Shown: positions 1-6,457 of the stretch, piece after piece | Numbering within the stretch: position 1 is the stretch's first letter | How the letters are laid out: every line of letters starts with the position of its first letter | NCBI GenBank assembly: GCA_017517745.1 | Contig: JAFWYJ010000035.1 | Coordinates: forward strand, 1 to 41,841 | Reading direction: 5' to 3' | DNA: 41,841 nt | From: Clostridia bacterium | Lineage (GTDB): Bacteria; Bacillota; Clostridia; Oscillospirales; CAG-272 | Position numbers and translations under genes: made by a program | Notes under the pieces: generated by a model | Database searches by the model: none | Seen by the model: the letters and a program-made list of their open reading frames with translations, nothing else | Told to the model about the DNA's origin: nothing

Positions 1-2
1 TA

Positions 3-500
3 CACGAGCTTACGGGAGTGAATTGGTTTCTCTACACTATAACCGATTGGTTGGGGATTGTTCCAATAGCCGTGGCACTTGGATTTGCCTGTCTCGGACT
101 TGTGCAGTTAATCAAGCGCAAAAGTTTGCGGAAGGTAGATCATAGCATTCTCGCGCTCGGTGTGTTTTATATCGTTGTAATGGCAGCGTACATATTCTTT
201 GAGGTGGTGGTCATCAATTACAGACCTACACTCATTGATGGCTATCTTGAAGCCTCGTATCCGTCATCAACAACGATGCTCGTTATGTGCGTGATGCCGA
301 CGGCAGCGATGCAGCTGAACGCGCGTATCAAAAATACCGTTCTCAGGCGGTGCGCTGTTATCACAATCGTAGCGTTCACCGCATTTATGGTGATAGGCAG
401 ACTTGTCTCAGGTGTGCATTGGATCACCGATATTATCGGCGGAGCATTGCTCAGCGCGGGACTTGTGACGATGTACGATGTTTTCGGTAAATGTAAATGA
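3..500 (+). CDS. PAP2-family membrane phosphatase, 5' end cut by window edge
   Basis: This is a membrane protein of the type 2 phosphatidic acid phosphatase (PAP2) superfamily, which removes phosphate from lipid phosphates or similar substrates at the membrane. The frame is open to the window edge, and the GTG at 18 has no good ribosome site, so the gene very likely starts upstream. Hydrophobic helices run through the visible 160 or so residues. Conserved elements are NYRP, then SYPSSTT where the family usually has PSGH, then a final GRLVSGVHWITD stretch matching the SRx5Hx3D motif. The second motif lacks its usual His, so activity is plausible but not certain. It is followed closely by an independently transcribed regulator. 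Family assignment is fairly sure; the substrate is unknown. Confidence 0.75.
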   Translation, partial: HELTGVNWFLYTITDWLGIVPIAVALGFACLGLVQLIKRKSLRKVDHSILALGVFYIVVMAAYIFFEVVVINYRPTLIDGYLEASYPSSTTMLVMCVMPTAAMQLNARIKNTVLRRCAVITIVAFTAFMVIGRLVSGVHWITDIIGGALLSAGLVTMYDVFGKCK

Positions 501-529
501 TTCTCCAACAGACAGCAACAGCGAGTTGC

Positions 530-558
530 TTGTCAACATCGGCAGTCCGTGGTATAAT
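530..558 (+). promoter_or_regulatory. Sigma-A promoter of the XRE/zinc-ribbon gene
   Basis: TTGTCA and TATAAT are separated by 17 bp, about 30 bp upstream of the start at 589. An imperfect inverted repeat (GACAGCAAC/GTTGCTTGTC, 511-534) overlaps the -35 box and could be an operator for autoregulation. Confidence 0.7.
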
Positions 559-588
559 ATAATCACAAACTTATAAGGTGGTGATTTT

Positions 589-1353
589 ATGGAAACGAAA
601 GATATTATTTACGAATTAAGGACGAAAAAAGGACTCTCGCAAGAGGAGCTTGCGGAAAAGATATTTGTAACAAGGCAGGCGGTTTCCCGTTGGGAGAACG
701 GCGAAACGATACCAAACACGGAAACGCTGAAGCTTCTTTCAAAAGAGTTTGACGTTTCGATCAATACGCTTCTCGGCTCACCCCAAAATCTGATCTGCCA
801 ATGCTGCGGAATGCCTCTTGAGGATAGCAATATCAGCAAAGAACCCGACGGCTTTTTTAACGAGGAATACTGTAAGTGGTGTTATGCCGACGGCAACTTC
901 TGCTATACAAGCATTGAAGAACTGACCGATTTTTTGGTCGGTCATATGTCAAACGAAAACTTTCCTGCCGATCAGGCGAGAGCGTATTTTGATGAGCATC
1001 TTCCGAAGCTCAACTATTGGAAACGCTATGCGGAGCTTGGCGGTGATGAAAATTTCAAGAAATTCAAGGAGCAGCTTATCCGCGAATTTAACGATTTACA
1101 TATCGAAGGAATGCCCGAAGTCAAAACGCTCAATTTCCTTGTAGGCGGTTATATCAATATGGAATACTCGCTCCCGAATGGACAAAAGGTAAAATTCCTT
1201 GATGATAACACCACCTACCTTGCAAATCAGCTTGAATGTGAGTTTGGCGGAAACCGTTGCTTCGGAATTGCCGGTAATATGGATTTTCTTCTCGTCTGCA
1301 CGTATGAGGAAAACGGCGAAAATCCCGAGCTTGTGATTTATAAGAAAAGATAA
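589..1353 (+). CDS. XRE-family regulator with C-terminal zinc-ribbon domain
   Basis: A 254-residue predicted DNA-binding regulator. Residues 5-60 form a Cro/C1-type helix-turn-helix (LSQEELAEKIFVTRQAVSRWENG). This is followed by a Cys cluster (C70, C72, C73, C95, C98) typical of the putative zinc-ribbon domain seen in clostridial XRE proteins. The C-terminal 100 residues are of unknown function and may bind a ligand. The ATG at 589 sits 6-8 nt after AAGGTGGTG, which fixes the start. The gene appears monocistronic, with its own promoter and a strong hairpin downstream. The regulated genes cannot be deduced; the neighbouring PAP2 gene is one candidate. Confidence 0.8.
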   Translation: METKDIIYELRTKKGLSQEELAEKIFVTRQAVSRWENGETIPNTETLKLLSKEFDVSINTLLGSPQNLICQCCGMPLEDSNISKEPDGFFNEEYCKWCYADGNFCYTSIEELTDFLVGHMSNENFPADQARAYFDEHLPKLNYWKRYAELGGDENFKKFKEQLIREFNDLHIEGMPEVKTLNFLVGGYINMEYSLPNGQKVKFLDDNTTYLANQLECEFGGNRCFGIAGNMDFLLVCTYEENGENPELVIYKKR

Positions 1354-1357
1354 CGCA

Positions 1358-1387
1358 GAGGGCTGACGAAAACAATCGTCAGCCCTC
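1358..1387 (+). terminator. Hairpin after the XRE gene
   Basis: A perfect 12-bp stem (GAGGGCTGACGA/TCGTCAGCCCTC) with a 6-nt loop follows the stop codon directly. It lacks a T-tract on the plus strand, so it may act as a weak terminator or 3' stabiliser. Confidence 0.5.
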
Positions 1388-1417
1388 AAAAATTGCGTCG
1401 CAGAAGGCAAAGAAAAA

Positions 1418-1443
1418 GGCTTCGGAAATTGCTTTCCAAAGCC
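1418..1443 (-). terminator. Terminator of tRNA-Pro
   Basis: Read on the minus strand, an imperfect GGCTTTGGAAA/TTTCCGAAGCC hairpin is followed by TTTTTCTTT, directly after the tRNA 3' end. Confidence 0.75.
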
Positions 1444-1448
1444 AATTT

Positions 1449-1524
1449 TGGTCGGAGTGACAGGATTCGAACCTGCGGCATCGACGTCCCAAACGTCGCG
1501 CGCTACCAACTGCGCCACACCCCG
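1449..1524 (-). tRNA. tRNA-Pro (anticodon TGG)
   Basis: On the minus strand the sequence folds as a full cloverleaf of 76 nt with an encoded CCA. The acceptor stem is CGGGGTG/CACTCCG with one G-T pair. The anticodon stem is CGACG/CGTCG around the loop TTTGGGA, giving anticodon TGG (reads CCN proline codons). The T-arm contains GGTTCGAATCC. It has its own promoter and terminator, so it is transcribed as a single tRNA. Confidence 0.95.
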
Positions 1525-1547
1525 AAACAAACGTAGAATTCCCATAT

Positions 1548-1576
1548 ATTATAGCAGATTGTTTTCCAAAAGTCAA
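1548..1576 (-). promoter_or_regulatory. Promoter of tRNA-Pro
   Basis: On the minus strand TTGACT and TATAAT are separated by 17 bp, about 24 bp before the tRNA 5' end. Confidence 0.8.
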
Positions 1577-1702
1577 CAGTTTTAAAAAACTTCATCACAC
1601 ATTGATAAAAAGAATTTCGACACATCACAAATGCATCGCCTCCATCCCAATCGCACGACTCGACAAATTTTTTCATATACTGCAATTGAAGGAGGTGTAA
1701 AT

Positions 1703-1948
1703 ATGCAATACGAAACAAAAAACAAGCAGTGTCATAGCATCCTCGGTTCGATGACGCAGGCGATGCAGGCAAAAAAGCTGTTAGAATCGGCTGCCGTTCG
1801 GGCGCAGATTATCAAAGTTGATTCCGGAGAGGATGGGCGTGGCTGTTCCTATGCGCTGAGTTACTCCTGCGCATTGGCGGAGAATGTCAAACAAATTCTT
1901 TCCCGCGCCGGAATCCGCATTCATGCAACCTACGGTGACGGAAAATGA
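1703..1948 (+). CDS. DUF3343 small protein (Se/S carrier-like)
   Basis: An 81-residue cytoplasmic protein resembling the DUF3343 'putative Se/S carrier-like' family. The pattern is an N-terminal beta strand, then an AxxAKKLLE helix, then a conserved Cys segment (GRGCSYALSYSC). Known relatives lie next to selenium or sulfur genes, and here the stop overlaps the start of a cysteine-desulfurase-like enzyme (ATGA), so the pair is translationally coupled. The ATG at 1703 follows a strong AAGGAGGTG; an ATG at 1631 has no ribosome site. A job in receiving or guiding persulfide or selenium from the partner is inference from context. Confidence 0.75.
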   Translation: MQYETKNKQCHSILGSMTQAMQAKKLLESAAVRAQIIKVDSGEDGRGCSYALSYSCALAENVKQILSRAGIRIHATYGDGK

Positions 1949-3087
1949 TCTATCTTGACAATGCCGCCACAAGCTTTCCAAAACCGCCTTCCGTGACTGC
2001 CGAGCAGACGCGTTGCATGCGCGAGTATTGCGGAAACCCCGGGCGCGGCTCTCATGAGCTGGCGCTTCGAGCGGCGGAAAAAATATATGAATGTCGCGAG
2101 GAGGCAGCGAGTTTATTCGGCTCAAACCATCCCGAAAATACGGTTTTCACCATGAATACCACCATCGCGCTCAACATGGCGATCAAAGGGCTTTTGCGGC
2201 GTGGAGATCACGTACTGTTGTCGGACATGGAACACAATGCCGTTTTTCGTCCGATCTATCGATTGGCAAAGAACGGAGAAATTTCCTACGATATTTTTCC
2301 GACACACGTGCTTGATACCGCGGCGAAAGCGGAAATAATCTGCCACGAGATAGAAAAAAGAATCACACCGCGCACGCGCATGCTGATTTGCGCACATTCC
2401 TCCAATATCTGTTCCTCAAGCTTGCCGCTAAAGGAAATCGGAGCGCTTTGTCGCCGCAATCGACTCTTTTTTGTTGTCGATGCCGCGCAATCTGCGGGAC
2501 ATCATAGCATCGATATGCAACAAATGGCAATCAGTGCCCTCTGTGTGCCCGGACACAAGGGACTTTTTGGACCGCAGGGAAGCGGGATCTTGCTCTTTGG
2601 AGAAGGTATCAAAGCAGAAACGCTGTTCGAGGGGGGGAGCGGCTATCAATCCTTGGAGGGAAACATGCCCGAAGAAGCCCCCGAAAGATATGAAGCGGGA
2701 ACGCTTCCCACGCCCGCAATCTCGGGACTTTGCGAGGGAATTCGGACGGTAAAAAAGCTTGGAACGGAACGAATATTCCAACACGAGAAGCTTCTCAATG
2801 CCTATTTGCAGGAGCGGCTTCTCGCATTGCCGAAAATCACGGTCTATACACCGCACCTCATCGGTTCGGTTCTGCTTTTCAACGTCAATGGGATTTCTGC
2901 GGATCAGGTGGGGAATGAATTGAACGAAAATGGCATCTGTGTTCGCGCAGGATATCACTGCGCGGCATTGGGGCACGCGACTTTGGGTACACCGACGGGG
3001 GGCGCGGTTCGTGTCAGTCCGGGGATTTACAACACGTTCTCTCACATGGACGCGCTTGTAGACGCTGTCAAACGTATCATACAATGA
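1945..3087 (+). CDS. Cysteine desulfurase-like class V aminotransferase
   Basis: A 380-residue PLP enzyme of the SufS/CsdB type. The fold begins IYLDNAATSFPKP. The PLP-binding elements are VVDAAQSAGH (D179) and GHKG with the Schiff-base lysine K205. The C-terminal RAGYHCAALGH carries the catalytic Cys339 expected for desulfurases or selenocysteine lyases, which release S or Se from (seleno)cysteine as a persulfide. It overlaps the DUF3343 gene by 4 nt. No Fe-S scaffold (sufU, iscU) or selD/selA lies nearby, so Fe-S supply is less likely than tRNA thiolation, selenium use or a redox function. Class is confident; the physiological acceptor is unknown. Confidence 0.85.
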   Translation: MIYLDNAATSFPKPPSVTAEQTRCMREYCGNPGRGSHELALRAAEKIYECREEAASLFGSNHPENTVFTMNTTIALNMAIKGLLRRGDHVLLSDMEHNAVFRPIYRLAKNGEISYDIFPTHVLDTAAKAEIICHEIEKRITPRTRMLICAHSSNICSSSLPLKEIGALCRRNRLFFVVDAAQSAGHHSIDMQQMAISALCVPGHKGLFGPQGSGILLFGEGIKAETLFEGGSGYQSLEGNMPEEAPERYEAGTLPTPAISGLCEGIRTVKKLGTERIFQHEKLLNAYLQERLLALPKITVYTPHLIGSVLLFNVNGISADQVGNELNENGICVRAGYHCAALGHATLGTPTGGAVRVSPGIYNTFSHMDALVDAVKRIIQ

Positions 3088-3125
3088 GAAAATCGAGAGG
3101 AATATCCAATCCTCTCGATTTTCTC
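3086..3125. terminator. Bidirectional terminator between desulfurase and mecA
   Basis: A 16-bp perfect stem (starting GAGAAAATCGAG) with an 8-nt loop lies between convergent genes. Each side of the stem contributes a T-run. Confidence 0.8.
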
Positions 3126-3135
3126 TGCGCAGAAA

Positions 3136-3780
3136 TCATACCAGCTCCGAAAGCTTCTCGATCGCTCTCGTCGGGCAAAGAATCGTCGCGTGCTCGCGTA
3201 TGTAAAGTCGCAAGAGGGAAGCGTTTTCAATACTTCCGTATTCCACAATGAAGTCAAGTTCCTCCGGTGTGGAAAACGGTGAAATGCTCAGCACGGAAAA
3301 AAATAGGAAATAAGCGTTTTTTTCATCTTTATACGCGGTGCTTTCCCCGATGATTCCAAGTCCCGAGAGGCGCTTACAAACCTGCAGAAGGTGCGGCAGT
3401 TTGCCAAATCGGTATGCACAATCCTTTTTGAAGCTTCCACCGTGCTTTCGGAAGGGGCGTAGCTGCATCCCCTCGACGGGCAAGGACGAAGCGGCTGACA
3501 AACCCGTTTCGTGCAGTTCCGACTCTGCCTCTTCTCCCGGCAGATTGCTGATGAACATTTCGCAACCACCCTCGCGAGAGGGAAAATATTGCACCGAAAG
3601 ATGCCCGTTGTCTGCCTCAAAGCCGGTTTTGAGACGAATTTCATTCAATAGTCTCCGAAACGCGCGGTGTGTTTTCGCGTTGTCCTCTCCAAAGCTGTCT
3701 GCGTTCAATTCAAAGTGACACATATCCGTCGGAGTCAGCATGATCTTTATTTTTTTATCGCTGATGCGGATCAGTTCCAT
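3136..3780 (-). CDS. mecA: MecA-like adaptor protein for ClpC
   Basis: A 214-residue protein resembling MecA/NegA adaptors, which deliver substrates to ClpC-ClpP. The N-terminal MELIRISDKKIKIMLTPTDM matches the family pattern of a short domain that recognises substrate. A poorly conserved linker follows. The C-terminal half (YRFGKLPHLLQVCKRL... SSLYKDE-like... CPTRAIEKLSEL) matches the ClpC-binding domain. The ATG at 3780 is preferred because AAAGGAG precedes it and homology starts there; the frame is open for 14 more codons. The gene stands alone. clpP and clpX lie 31 kb away in the same window, but ClpC is not visible. Divergence from textbook MecA leaves some doubt about substrates. Confidence 0.7.
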   Translation of the reverse strand: MELIRISDKKIKIMLTPTDMCHFELNADSFGEDNAKTHRAFRRLLNEIRLKTGFEADNGHLSVQYFPSREGGCEMFISNLPGEEAESELHETGLSAASSLPVEGMQLRPFRKHGGSFKKDCAYRFGKLPHLLQVCKRLSGLGIIGESTAYKDEKNAYFLFFSVLSISPFSTPEELDFIVEYGSIENASLLRLYIREHATILCPTRAIEKLSELV

Positions 3781-3888
3781 ACAAAAAGTCACTCCTTTCG
3801 CTCTTTTGGTCGGGAACCGCAAAAGTCTCTTATTATATTATAATCATTTTTCGTGAAAATGGAACCCCTAAAAATATGGTAATTTCCG

Positions 3889-3917
3889 TTGACGCGATCA
3901 TCATTTTGTGATATACT
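3889..3917 (+). promoter_or_regulatory. Promoter of the nnr gene
   Basis: TTGACG and TATACT are separated by 17 bp, 39 bp upstream of the chosen start. Confidence 0.75.
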
Positions 3918-3955
3918 ATACAAAGAAAGATGCAAGGCAGGAGGGAAAAGGGAAG

Positions 3956-5440
3956 ATGCAAAAGATCTTGGACGTGGCAACCATGCGAAACAGTGACGCC
4001 CAAACCATTCAACGAGGTGTTGCGGGACAGGAGCTGATGTGGCGTGCGGCAAAGGGGGTTTTTGAAAGCTATCCTTGGCACGGCAAAACCGCGATCGTAT
4101 GCGGCAGTGGGAACAATGCAGGCGACGGGTTTGCCTTGGCATTGCTTCTCAACGAGGCAAATATCGATTGCGCTCTCTTTCTGCTTTTTGACGATTTTTC
4201 TCCGGATGCCGCCTATTATTATGGAAAGTGCAAGAAAACCGGCATTGAAACCCGAGTCTTTTCCCAAGAAGAAAGCTTTGACGACTATGCCGAGATTGTG
4301 GATTGCATCTTCGGTACGGGCTTTCGAGGGGATGCTGACGGGATCGCGGCAGACGCGATCAGGGCGATCAATCAAAGCGGGAAAACAGTCATCTCCGTGG
4401 ACATCAACAGCGGATTGAACGACAACAACGGCCTTTCCTCGTTGTGTGTCAAATCCGATCTGACCGTCTCGATCGGATTTTTCAAGTACGGGCATTTCTT
4501 GAATCAAGCCAAGGACGTGATGAAGCGAAAGGTCAACGTGGACGTTGGCATTGCGTTGTGCGGCGATTGCTCGCATCTTTGCGAAGCAGCGGATTTCGCC
4601 TCGGTCCTCAAGCCGAGATTACAGGCCTCTCACAAAGGGGTTTACGGTTACGTATCACTCCTGGGGGGATGCGAGTCCTATTCGGGGGCAGTCAAGCTTG
4701 CCAACATGAGCTGCGCGGCTTTGCGCGCGGGATGCGGTGTTTCCCAGTTGATCGTTCCCCAAAGCATTGTGAACAGCGTCGCGCCTTATCTCTTGGAAAG
4801 CACGTTGGCAACGATTTCGGATGACGGAAATTTTGATTCTTCTGCGCTTGATCGCATTCTTTCCAATCAAAAAGCCCTTGCCATCGGCATGGGATGGGGA
4901 AGAGCGGAGTATAATGAGCAAATTCTTTGCCACGTTCTACAAAACTACGAGATTCCGCTTGTCATTGATGCGGACGGCTTAAACACGCTTGCTGAAATGA
5001 ATTTGTCTGTTTTGAAAGAAACGAAATGCCGCGTGATCCTGACGCCGCACCTCAAGGAAATGGAACGGCTTTGCAAGCGTCCGATGCGAGAGATCGCCGC
5101 AGATCCCGTTGGTTGCGCGCGGTCGTTTGCCAAGGAATACGGCGTGATCCTGCTCCTCAAGGGTCCCACCACCGTGGTGAGTGACGGAACCGTCACCTAT
5201 CTTGTTGATCGCGGCTGTGCAGGAATGGCAACCGCGGGGAGCGGAGACGTGCTTTCGGGGATTCTTGCGGGGCTTCTGGGCTGGGCTGACTGTGACGCGT
5301 TGACCGCCGCTTGCGGCGCATATATTGCGGGATTTGCCGGGGAATTGGCAGAAAAATCGGTCAATTCCATCAGTATGATTGCCTCGGATACCGTGGCGCA
5401 CATTGGGGAAGCGGTTTCGAAAATTTTCTTCGAAAGCTGA
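3956..5440 (+). CDS. nnr: Bifunctional NAD(P)H-hydrate epimerase / ADP-dependent dehydratase
   Basis: A 494-residue metabolite-repair enzyme. It epimerises damaged NAD(P)HX and dehydrates the S form back to NAD(P)H using ADP. Residues 1-210 are the YjeF N-terminal epimerase domain (nucleotide loop CGSGNNAGDGFALALLL). The C-terminal domain is a ribokinase-like dehydratase with HKGVYGYVSLLGG, LTPHLKEM, LLLKGP and the catalytic AGSGDVLSGILAGLLG. The length is usual for fused forms. The ATG at 3956 follows GGAGGGAAAAG; an upstream ATG at 3930 is out of frame and one at 3908 overlaps the promoter. It is a single-gene transcript with a strong terminator. Confidence 0.93.
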   Translation: MQKILDVATMRNSDAQTIQRGVAGQELMWRAAKGVFESYPWHGKTAIVCGSGNNAGDGFALALLLNEANIDCALFLLFDDFSPDAAYYYGKCKKTGIETRVFSQEESFDDYAEIVDCIFGTGFRGDADGIAADAIRAINQSGKTVISVDINSGLNDNNGLSSLCVKSDLTVSIGFFKYGHFLNQAKDVMKRKVNVDVGIALCGDCSHLCEAADFASVLKPRLQASHKGVYGYVSLLGGCESYSGAVKLANMSCAALRAGCGVSQLIVPQSIVNSVAPYLLESTLATISDDGNFDSSALDRILSNQKALAIGMGWGRAEYNEQILCHVLQNYEIPLVIDADGLNTLAEMNLSVLKETKCRVILTPHLKEMERLCKRPMREIAADPVGCARSFAKEYGVILLLKGPTTVVSDGTVTYLVDRGCAGMATAGSGDVLSGILAGLLGWADCDALTAACGAYIAGFAGELAEKSVNSISMIASDTVAHIGEAVSKIFFES

Positions 5441-5444
5441 CATG

Positions 5445-5487
5445 CCAAAAGCCATCGCGAAAATACGCGATGGCTTTTGGCTTTTTG
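5445..5487. terminator. Terminator between nnr and the convergent membrane protein
   Basis: A 15-bp perfect stem (CCAAAAGCCATCGCG and its complement) with a 6-nt loop is followed by CTTTTT on the plus strand. The stem also has a T-run on the minus strand. Confidence 0.85.
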
Positions 5488-5505
5488 GAGAACTTTTATT
5501 TGAAT

Positions 5506-6183
5506 TTACTTTCCGCACTTCTTTTTGAGCACGTTGACGAAATCATCCACGTAGGCATCGTCTTTCTTCGGCAAAAGCAATCTTTGACCGTCTCCGTAGG
5601 AGATCGCCACAAAGCAGGTTCTGACACGGTGCTGTTTCTTTGCGCCTGTTCCAACCATAAACACGTTGCGCTCCACGGTGATCTCCTTGATTTCGTCAAA
5701 GAGGATATCGGTGGTTTCGGTTCGTCTTTCATCCGAAAGCAGGGAAAAGGTACTTCTTTTTGCATAGAAAGCGTCTTCAAGCACCATCATTTTGATGCAG
5801 GTGTATTCAGAGGAAATAATTGTGGCATCCTTCTTCTTTTTAAAGAGCAAGCCATCGCGCATTTCAAAGCACTCAAAGGTCATCTCCTCGGGGTTTTTGG
5901 GCGTGCGCTTGCGCATTTGAGAATCTTCTTCGAGTTCCTTGAATCCGATCTTCTCCCATTCCTTTTTGATGAGATCCTTGAGATCATCCTCGGTTCCTCT
6001 GCCGATGTTTCCGTAAAGAAACACACCAAGCCCTGCGGGCATCAACAGAATGGCAAGGATGTAAGAGAAGTAAGACCATCCCAACCACAGAGCAAGAAAG
6101 CCTACCACCATCATACCGATTCCGAGCGGTCCCGCACCGTCCCATTTTTTGAAATAATTGACGATTTTTTTGTTGTCGTTCAT
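5506..6183 (-). CDS. Membrane protein of unknown function
   Basis: A 225-residue protein that I do not recognise. Residues 1-18 are polar. Two hydrophobic helices follow at about 19-37 and 40-59 with a very short turn, placing both ends in the cytoplasm. The remaining 165 residues are charged and soluble. The C-terminal 120 residues alternate short beta strands (ATIISSEYTCIKMMVLED, DEIKEITVERNVFMVG, TCFVAISYG) ending in a helix, a pattern like bacterial PH or GRAM-like domains. That reading is inference. The ATG is preceded by AAAGGAGAAAAGCG. It has its own promoter and appears monocistronic. Confidence 0.7.
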   Translation of the reverse strand: MNDNKKIVNYFKKWDGAGPLGIGMMVVGFLALWLGWSYFSYILAILLMPAGLGVFLYGNIGRGTEDDLKDLIKKEWEKIGFKELEEDSQMRKRTPKNPEEMTFECFEMRDGLLFKKKKDATIISSEYTCIKMMVLEDAFYAKRSTFSLLSDERRTETTDILFDEIKEITVERNVFMVGTGAKKQHRVRTCFVAISYGDGQRLLLPKKDDAYVDDFVNVLKKKCGK

Positions 6184-6249
6184 CGCTTTTCTCCTTTGAA
6201 GTGAAAATTTATCGAAGCTCTCGTTTTCACGGATCTGCCTGACACTATC

Positions 6250-6278
6250 ATTCTATCATATACAGCCGTGGAATGCAA
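6250..6278 (-). promoter_or_regulatory. Probable promoter of the 5506-6183 gene
   Basis: On the minus strand TTGCAT and TAGAAT are separated by 17 bp, about 65 bp upstream of the start. The rest of the 6184-6457 gap holds only this and the rhamnosidase terminator. Confidence 0.5.
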
Positions 6279-6373
6279 GCAACCATTGGTTGATAATGTT
6301 CTATCAACCGTTGACCGCCTCACTGATATAGACACAAAAACAGGAAAAAGGTTGGGGCTTTTTTGAATATTCA

Positions 6374-6416
6374 CAAAAAATCTCCTGCTTTAAACAATTT
6401 CGTCCAAAGCAGGAGA
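6374..6416 (-). terminator. Terminator of the rhamnosidase gene
   Basis: On the minus strand the stem TCTCCTGCTTT/AAAGCAGGAGA (11 bp, 14-nt loop) is followed by TTTTTT. Confidence 0.85.
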
Positions 6417-6457
6417 GATCAATTTTTTTTAGACACTTGGAAATGATGACGGAATGC

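Noticed and set aside
5311-6204. 297-codon plus-strand frame across the nnr end and the membrane protein
   Set aside because: It spans a terminator and lies opposite a gene with a good ribosome site and clear membrane helices.
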